Part shown: one piece after another, positions 29,539-34,103 of the stretch
How the letters are laid out: each line of letters begins with the position of its first letter
How positions within the stretch are numbered: the first letter of the stretch is position 1
Assembly (NCBI GenBank): GCA_944387055.1
Contig: CALXDL010000085.1
Coordinates: forward strand, 1-34,103
From: an uncultured Oscillospiraceae bacterium
GTDB taxonomy: Bacteria > Bacillota > Clostridia > Oscillospirales > Oscillospiraceae
Reading direction: 5' to 3'
Length of the DNA: 34,103 bases
Program-made: the position numbers and the translations under genes
Notes under the pieces: generated by a model
What the model was told of the DNA's origin: nothing
The model's database searches: none
Seen by the model: only the letters and a program-made list of their open reading frames with translations

Positions 29539-31227
29539 ATGAATGAGCGGATATCCGGCGCGCTGTTCAAGCAGATGGTCCTGCACGGCGCCGCCTCTGT
29601 GACGGCCCATAAGCAGGCCATCAACGACCTGAACGTCTTCCCCGTGCCCGACGGCGATACGGGCACCAACCTCTCCATGACCATCGCCTCCGCCGTGGCG
29701 GAGCTGCGCAAGACTACGCCCACCACAGTCGACCAAGCCGCCTCGATCACCGCCTCCGCCCTCCTGCGGGGCGCGCGGGGCAATTCCGGCGTCATCTTGT
29801 CCCTGTTGTTCCGCGGCCTCTCCAAGGGGCTCAAAGGGCTGGAGAGCGCCGATGCGGCCGCGTTTGCCGCCGCCATGCAGGAGGGCGTCTCTTCTGCTTA
29901 TAAAGCCGTCATGAAGCCTGCTGAAGGGACGGTCCTCACAGTCTCGCGCCTGGCTTCCAAGCAGGCCGTGGATGCCGCTGCGGCCGGGAAGGATGTGGAG
30001 ACCGTCTTGGAGGAATCGATCCGCGAGGGCTATGAGGCCCTGGCACAGACCACGGATATGAACCCCGTGCTGAAAAAGGCGGGGGTCGTGGATGCCGGCG
30101 GCAAGGGGTATCTCCTCATTTTGGAGGGGATGCTGGCCGCTCTGCGCGGCGAACCGCTGCCGGAAACGGACGGTGGAGATGAGACCCAGAAGGAGAAAGC
30201 AGATTTTGGCGCGCTCTCTGCGGAGGAGATCACGTTCGCTTTCGACACGGTGTTTATCGTGCGCAAGTCCGCGCCGGACATCTCTCTGGAGCCTTTGCGC
30301 ACATATCTCAACAGCATCGGCGACAGTTTGGTGATCGGTGAGGACGATGAGGCCTTCAAAGTCCATGTCCACACCAATATCCCCGGCAATGCTCTCAATG
30401 AGGCCCAGAAGTACGGCACCTTGGAGCTGGCGAAGATCGAGAACATGCGCACCCAGGCAGAGGACCTGGCCGCCGGGCGGCAGGTCCAGAGCACAGATGA
30501 TCTGGAGGCCGTGGAGGCCGCGCTGGATGCAGATGCGGGCGCAGCCAGCGCCTCCGCTGCTCCGGAAAAGCCCTATGGTTTCCTGGCCGTGTGCGCCGGA
30601 GCGGGGCTGGAGGCCGTGTTCCAGGATCTGGGAGCGGACGCCGTCGTGTCCGGTGGGCAGACCATGAACCCCTCTACTGAGAGCATCCTGGCGGGTGTGG
30701 AGAAGGTCCCCGCCGAGACCGTATTCATCCTGCCCAACAACAGCAACATCATCATGGCCGCCCAGCAGTGCGCCGCCTTGACGGAGAAGCGCGTGATCGT
30801 CATCCCCACCAAGACCGTGCCCCAGGGCATCACCGCCATGATGAACGTGGACTTCGAAGCGGAGAGCGCGGAACTCATCACGGATGCCATGACCGAGAGC
30901 CTCTCCACTGTCACCACTGCGCAGATCACCTATGCCGCCCGTGATTCCGAGTTCGATGGGTTCGACATCAAGGAGGGCGATTACCTGGCCCTGGAAGAGG
31001 GCAAGCTCTTTGGGACAGACGGTTCTCTCGATGCCCTGCTGCGTAAGCTGGCAGAGGATGCCGCCGGTCGGAACGCCGCGTTCGTCTCGCTGTATTTCGG
31101 CGAGGACGTAGCGGAGGAGGATGCTCTGGCAGCCGGGAAACTGTTCGAGGAGCTCTGTCCCGGGGCGGAAGTCGCTGTCCTCTCCGGCGGGCAGCCCGTG
31201 TATTACTATATCATCTCTATGGAATGA
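29539..31227 (+). CDS. DAK2 domain fatty acid kinase subunit (FakA/YloV-like), 562 aa
   Basis: The N-terminal Dak phosphatase (DAK2) domain carries the ATP/Mg motif NVFPVPDGDTGTNLSMT (Asp38, Asp40) and GARGNSGVILSLLFRG. The middle domain (about 200-310) and the C-terminal domain (about 345-562) match the YloV/FakA layout. FakA binds ATP and phosphorylates fatty acids held by FakB (DegV) partners for phospholipid synthesis; no DegV gene is in the window. A linker of about 35 residues rich in Ala and Asp separates the domains. The ATG follows GAGGGAGGGGCGATACGA. Confidence 0.93.
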   Translation: MNERISGALFKQMVLHGAASVTAHKQAINDLNVFPVPDGDTGTNLSMTIASAVAELRKTTPTTVDQAASITASALLRGARGNSGVILSLLFRGLSKGLKGLESADAAAFAAAMQEGVSSAYKAVMKPAEGTVLTVSRLASKQAVDAAAAGKDVETVLEESIREGYEALAQTTDMNPVLKKAGVVDAGGKGYLLILEGMLAALRGEPLPETDGGDETQKEKADFGALSAEEITFAFDTVFIVRKSAPDISLEPLRTYLNSIGDSLVIGEDDEAFKVHVHTNIPGNALNEAQKYGTLELAKIENMRTQAEDLAAGRQVQSTDDLEAVEAALDADAGAASASAAPEKPYGFLAVCAGAGLEAVFQDLGADAVVSGGQTMNPSTESILAGVEKVPAETVFILPNNSNIIMAAQQCAALTEKRVIVIPTKTVPQGITAMMNVDFEAESAELITDAMTESLSTVTTAQITYAARDSEFDGFDIKEGDYLALEEGKLFGTDGSLDALLRKLAEDAAGRNAAFVSLYFGEDVAEEDALAAGKLFEELCPGAEVAVLSGGQPVYYYIISME

Positions 31228-31231
31228 CCTG

Positions 31232-31268
31232 ACAGGGCGCCGTCTGCGAAGACCGGCGCTCTGTTTTT
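31232..31268 (+). terminator. Rho-independent terminator of the asp23-fakA operon
   Basis: ACAGGGCGCCG (31232-31242) pairs with CGGCGCTCTGT (31254-31264) with one G-T pair, followed by TTTT, 5 bp after the stop codon. Confidence 0.8.
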
Positions 31269-31298
31269 CCCATGCCTATCCTTGTCATCTATATGCCA

Positions 31299-31327
31299 AG
31301 CGCCCCGGACCAGCGGTCCGGGGCGCT
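31299..31327 (-). terminator. Terminator of the XRE/cupin gene
   Basis: AGCGCCCCGGACC and GGTCCGGGGCGCT form a perfect 13-bp stem with a 3-nt loop, 2 bp after the stop at 31330. The T tract is short. Confidence 0.6.
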
Positions 31328-31329
31328 CA

Positions 31330-31881
31330 TCATGACGCATACCAGATCAGCATGCTCAGCTGCGTCTCTTCTCTCCCAGGCGCGTGATAGCTGTGGGGCT
31401 GGTCTGCCGGGAACCGGATGGAATCTCCCACATCCAAGAGATAGGTCTCCTCTCCCACACCGATCTCCAACTGGCCGGAGAACACCGTCACATATTCCTC
31501 CGACCCAGGCAGATGGGGCTGGGCCGTCAGATGTCCGCCGGGCTGGATGACGATGCGGTAGCTCTCGAAGGACCGCTCCCGATCGAAGGGGAAGACGGGA
31601 TAGTTGCGGTAGCGGCCACCGTCCTCATCCAGCGGCGGCGTGTCACCGCAGCGCAGCAATACCGGCTTCTCCCGATCGCGCTCCACCAGAGAGGTGAAGG
31701 AGACTTTGAACCCCCCCGCGATCTTCCAAAGGACCGAGATGGTCGGATTCACATCCCCTTTCTCGATCTGGGCCAGCATGCTGCGGGAGACTCCTGTGGC
31801 TGCTGCCGCCGCGTCCAGTGTCAGCTTCTTCTCCTCGCGGATGCGTTTGACGTTCTCTGCGATCGTCATATTGATATCCAT
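31330..31881 (-). CDS. XRE/cupin-domain transcriptional regulator (183 aa)
   Basis: An N-terminal XRE helix-turn-helix (VKRIREEKKLTLDAAAAATG, then VSRSMLAQIEKGDVNPTIS) is joined to a C-terminal cupin_2 domain (HLPGSEEYVTVFSGQLEIGV, LDVGDSIRFPADQPHSYHAP). Such regulators, including PuuR-type proteins, use the cupin to sense small metabolites; the ligand is unknown. The ATG at 31881-31879 follows GAGGAATAGATCG, a better site than the upstream in-frame ATG. It is transcribed away from the GNAT gene across a shared promoter region and probably controls itself and that gene. Confidence 0.9.
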   Translation of the reverse strand: MDINMTIAENVKRIREEKKLTLDAAAAATGVSRSMLAQIEKGDVNPTISVLWKIAGGFKVSFTSLVERDREKPVLLRCGDTPPLDEDGGRYRNYPVFPFDRERSFESYRIVIQPGGHLTAQPHLPGSEEYVTVFSGQLEIGVGEETYLLDVGDSIRFPADQPHSYHAPGREETQLSMLIWYAS

Positions 31882-31903
31882 CGATCTATTCCTCACTCTG
31901 CTA

Positions 31904-31932
31904 TTGACATTATATTGTATTAGTAGTACACT
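31904..31932 (+). promoter_or_regulatory. Overlapping divergent promoters and dyad between XRE/cupin and GNAT genes
   Basis: Rightward: TTGACA (31904-31909), 17 bp, TACACT (31927-31932). Leftward: a perfect TATAAT (31914-31909) lies within the same stretch, with a weak -35. A near-palindrome TGTATTAGTAGTACA (31916-31930, 12 of 15 symmetric) sits in the overlap and is a good operator candidate. Confidence 0.6.
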
Positions 31933-32124
31933 ATAAGAGAAATCCGATATGTTGGACTTTCAGATGTCCATATTGTACCTCGATATGATCCGGAGGTCAA
32001 GCGCCGTCCACTTGCGGCCGGCCGCACACATAGAGGATCCAGCGGCCGTCAGACAGGCCGCAAGCCATATCCATGACACATGTGATCATGCCCCAACGGG
32101 GCCAAAAAGAGGAGAGATCGATAG

Positions 32125-32625
32125 ATGAACACACTGGAAAAGGCTCGGGAGAGCGACATCGAACGCTGCTATGCGATCATCGACGCAGGGCGGGCATTCC
32201 AAAAGGAGCAGGGCTTCGTGCAATGGACCGATGACTATCCCAACATCGACACCATCCGGGCTGATGTCCGCGATGGGATCGGCTATACCGTCAAGGTAGA
32301 TGGGACGATCGCCGGATACATGTGCATCGATTTCGGCGGTGAGCCCGCTTATATCGATATCCAAGGCCATTGGCAGACGGAGGAACCTTACGCTGTCGTC
32401 CACCGGATGGCGTTCGCCAACGAGTTCCGCGGGATCGGGCTGGCGGATGAGACCTTCCGTCTGATCGATGCGCTGTGCATATCGAACGGTATCCACAGCA
32501 TCCGGGTGGATACGGATCCCCATAATCTGCGGATGCAACACGTCCTGGAAAAAAACGGGTTCGTCTGTCGCGGGATCGTCATTTTCCAGGGCAGCGGGAA
32601 AAAGGCGTATGACAAGGCCCTGTGA
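32125..32625 (+). CDS. GNAT-family N-acetyltransferase (166 aa)
   Basis: A single-domain GCN5-related acetyltransferase: AIIDAGRAFQKEQGFVQW near the start, AYIDIQGHW in the central strands, VVHRMAFANEFRGIGLADET as the acetyl-CoA loop (usual Q/RxxGxG/A form FRGIGLA) and VLEKNGFVCRG at the end. It would transfer an acetyl group to a small-molecule or protein amine; the substrate is unknown. The ATG follows AGAGGAGAGATCGATAG. It diverges from the XRE/cupin gene, and a long leader (about 190 nt) with several short inverted repeats precedes it. Confidence 0.9.
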   Translation: MNTLEKARESDIERCYAIIDAGRAFQKEQGFVQWTDDYPNIDTIRADVRDGIGYTVKVDGTIAGYMCIDFGGEPAYIDIQGHWQTEEPYAVVHRMAFANEFRGIGLADETFRLIDALCISNGIHSIRVDTDPHNLRMQHVLEKNGFVCRGIVIFQGSGKKAYDKAL

Positions 32626-32667
32626 GCCGCTGCGGCGCGCTTGGATGCCAGAGGATGCCACATAAGG

Positions 32668-32703
32668 GAGGCCCCCGTTTCCCAGATGGGAAACGGGGGC
32701 CTC
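32668..32703. terminator. Bidirectional terminator between GNAT and HD-domain genes
   Basis: GAGGCCCCCGTTTCCC and its complement form a perfect 16-bp stem with a 4-nt loop between the convergent stops at 32625 and 32707. Confidence 0.72.
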
Positions 32704-32706
32704 TTA

Positions 32707-33291
32707 TCACAGCGCAGCCATCTGCCGCGCCACATCCTCTTCACAGCTGCGCTGGGCTTGGAGCGTCCTCTCCATCAGCTCCTCCAAGGTCCAGCCCAGA
32801 CGCTCAGCGCCGGTGCGGATCACGTCCCGGGAGCACCCGGCAGCAAACTTTTTGTCCTTGAACTTCTTTTTCAGCGAACTGACCTCCATGTCCTGGCAGC
32901 TCTTGCTGGGGCGCATGAGTGCCGCTGCGCCGATGAGGCCCGTCAGCTCGTCCGCCGCGAACAGGACTTTCTCCATCTCCTCTGTGGGCTCCACATCGCT
33001 GCACAGCCCGTATCCATGGCTGCACACAGCATGGACGAGCGCATCACTGCATCCGATCTCCGCCAGCAGTTCCGGCGCTTTCTTGCAGTGTTCCTCCGGC
33101 CACTTCTCGAAATCCACATCGTGCAGCAGGCCCACCGTGGCCCAAAAGTCCGCGTCTTCGCCATAGCCCAGTTCATTGGCATACCAACGCATCACGCCCT
33201 CCACCGTCAGCGCATGCTGGATGTGGAAGGGCTCGGCATTGTATTTGCGCAGCAGCGCCAGCGCCGCCGCGTGGTCGGGACATGTTTTCAT
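32707..33291 (-). CDS. HD-domain phosphohydrolase-like protein (194 aa)
   Basis: The HD pattern is visible: His23/His26 in EPFHIQHALTVE, the His57-Asp58 doublet in GLLHDVDF, and a later HAVCSHGYG. HD proteins are metal-dependent phosphohydrolases, often acting on nucleotides, but this short form has no diagnostic partner domain. The ATG at 33291-33289 follows AAAAGGAGCGATCCCA. It is transcribed from a strong promoter (33331-33359) and ends at the bidirectional hairpin near 32700. Confidence 0.87.
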   Translation of the reverse strand: MKTCPDHAAALALLRKYNAEPFHIQHALTVEGVMRWYANELGYGEDADFWATVGLLHDVDFEKWPEEHCKKAPELLAEIGCSDALVHAVCSHGYGLCSDVEPTEEMEKVLFAADELTGLIGAAALMRPSKSCQDMEVSSLKKKFKDKKFAAGCSRDVIRTGAERLGWTLEELMERTLQAQRSCEEDVARQMAAL

Positions 33292-33330
33292 TGGGATCGC
33301 TCCTTTTCCTCTAAAGATCGGATCATGGCC

Positions 33331-33359
33331 AGTATAGTCTCTTCCTTCGCTTTTTTCAA
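33331..33359 (-). promoter_or_regulatory. Sigma-A-like promoter of the HD-domain gene
   Basis: On the minus strand TTGAAA (33359-33354), a 17-bp spacer and TATACT (33336-33331) lie 40 bp upstream of the start at 33291. Confidence 0.68.
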
Positions 33360-33402
33360 CCCCCGTGCTCCTCTCCATGCGGCAGGCAGCTCCATGCCCT
33401 GG

Positions 33403-34083
33403 TCACGGCTTTCGAGGATCCGGGTCCCCCTCCAGCGTCACGAAATACTCGTAATAGGGCAGCAGGAACGTGAACCCCGTTTTCAAGCGTTCCACGATAT
33501 CTCTGCAGAACAGCTCGTCTCCCAGCTTGTCCGTATGGCAGATCGTGAAAGATCTCATCCGATACCATGGCTCTAACGATGGAGTGGGAGCAGCTGCCCG
33601 CGGCCGCTTGTAGTCCTCTGTCTCCAGGATGAATTCCTCCTGCTGTGCCAGGCGGCGGGTCAGCTTCTCCATCGTCTTGGGGTCACGGTCGATGCGGGCG
33701 CGGAGCTTGGCCATGGTCACGGGCAAGGGGAGATAATAGCCCATGCCATAGGTCCACCCTTCCGGCATCAGCTCGAACCAGAAGGTCGGATGTGCTGTCC
33801 ACTGCTCCGAGGGCTGCTCGATTGAGAACCACAAGCTCTCCTTATAGGGTCCCCGGCCATGGAGGCGCCTGGCGTCCCGATAGATGCGGGACACCTTGCG
33901 GATGAGTCCCAGGTCCGGCCGCAGGTCTGCCAGGAAGGTATAGAGCTCATCCCCCAGTTCCTTCATCGGCTGGTAAAAGTGTTGGAGATAGATATCTTTG
34001 TGGGCTTCGAACCAACTCCGTTCATTATTGAAGCGGATCCCCCACATGAAATCCACGGTCTCATCGGTAAATCCTGTAAACAT
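33403..34083 (-). CDS. DUF2461 family protein (226 aa)
   Basis: The protein begins FTDETVDFMWGIRFNNERSW with FEAHKDIYLQHFYQPMKELG next, then KVSRIYRDARRLHGRGPYKE, the characteristic pattern of DUF2461 proteins, whose function is unknown. No signal peptide or membrane span is seen. The ATG at 34083-34081 follows GGGAGGATGAC, so the gene is complete within the window. No terminator is evident before the HD-domain promoter. Confidence 0.88.
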   Translation of the reverse strand: MFTGFTDETVDFMWGIRFNNERSWFEAHKDIYLQHFYQPMKELGDELYTFLADLRPDLGLIRKVSRIYRDARRLHGRGPYKESLWFSIEQPSEQWTAHPTFWFELMPEGWTYGMGYYLPLPVTMAKLRARIDRDPKTMEKLTRRLAQQEEFILETEDYKRPRAAAPTPSLEPWYRMRSFTICHTDKLGDELFCRDIVERLKTGFTFLLPYYEYFVTLEGDPDPRKP

Positions 34084-34103
34084 GTCATCCTCCCACGTGT
34101 CTT

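Overview
The window reads as a chromosomal segment of a GC-rich, endospore-forming member of the Clostridia, most likely an Oscillospiraceae/Flavonifractor-type gut anaerobe. The evidence is Spo0A, the SpoIVB protease and a CwlJ/SleB-type hydrolase, a Firmicutes-order division/cell-wall (dcw) cluster, and a MurE with the meso-diaminopimelate signature. The genus is inference.

Positions 1 to about 5.4 kb are the right end of an integrated mobile element (prophage or integrative element) that continues beyond the left edge. From left to right it has a leftward operon of small early genes (1-2297) and a control region (2298-2489). In that region two strong sigma-A-like promoters face each other, and three related 18-bp operator-like sites lie there, two of them filling promoter spacers. 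Next come a rightward repressor and an ImmA-type metallopeptidase carrying three zinc-ribbon-like cysteine quartets (2490-3918), then a large serine recombinase (4005-5345). The recombinase stop codon overlaps the 3' end of a host-like cell-wall hydrolase gene whose last codons are abruptly AT-rich, so the attachment site probably lies in that 3' end.

Positions 5.4-10.4 kb hold accessory chromosomal genes: a GT4 glycosyltransferase, a TSCPD-domain protein, a cyclase-family metalloenzyme, and a PadR/DUF2812 operon with a clear promoter and duplicated operator. Positions 10.4-13.4 kb hold spo0A and spoIVB (both leftward) separated by a rightward NUDIX gene.

Positions 13.5-26.9 kb are a leftward dcw cluster in transcription order mraZ, rsmH, ftsL-like, one PASTA-type class B PBP, murE, mraY, ftsW/spoVE, murG, murA, ftsQ/divIB, ftsZ. 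No murC, murD, murF or murB lies within it. mraZ has a sigma-A-like promoter followed by phased GTG repeats that match MraZ boxes; ftsZ has its own promoter and terminator.

Positions 27.1-34.1 kb are housekeeping and accessory genes. A leftward operon rsmD-coaD-coiled-coil protein diverges from a rightward asp23-fakA-like operon. An XRE/cupin regulator diverges from a GNAT acetyltransferase over overlapping promoters and a 15-bp dyad. An HD-domain protein and a DUF2461 protein close the window. I saw no tRNA, rRNA, CRISPR array or insertion sequence.
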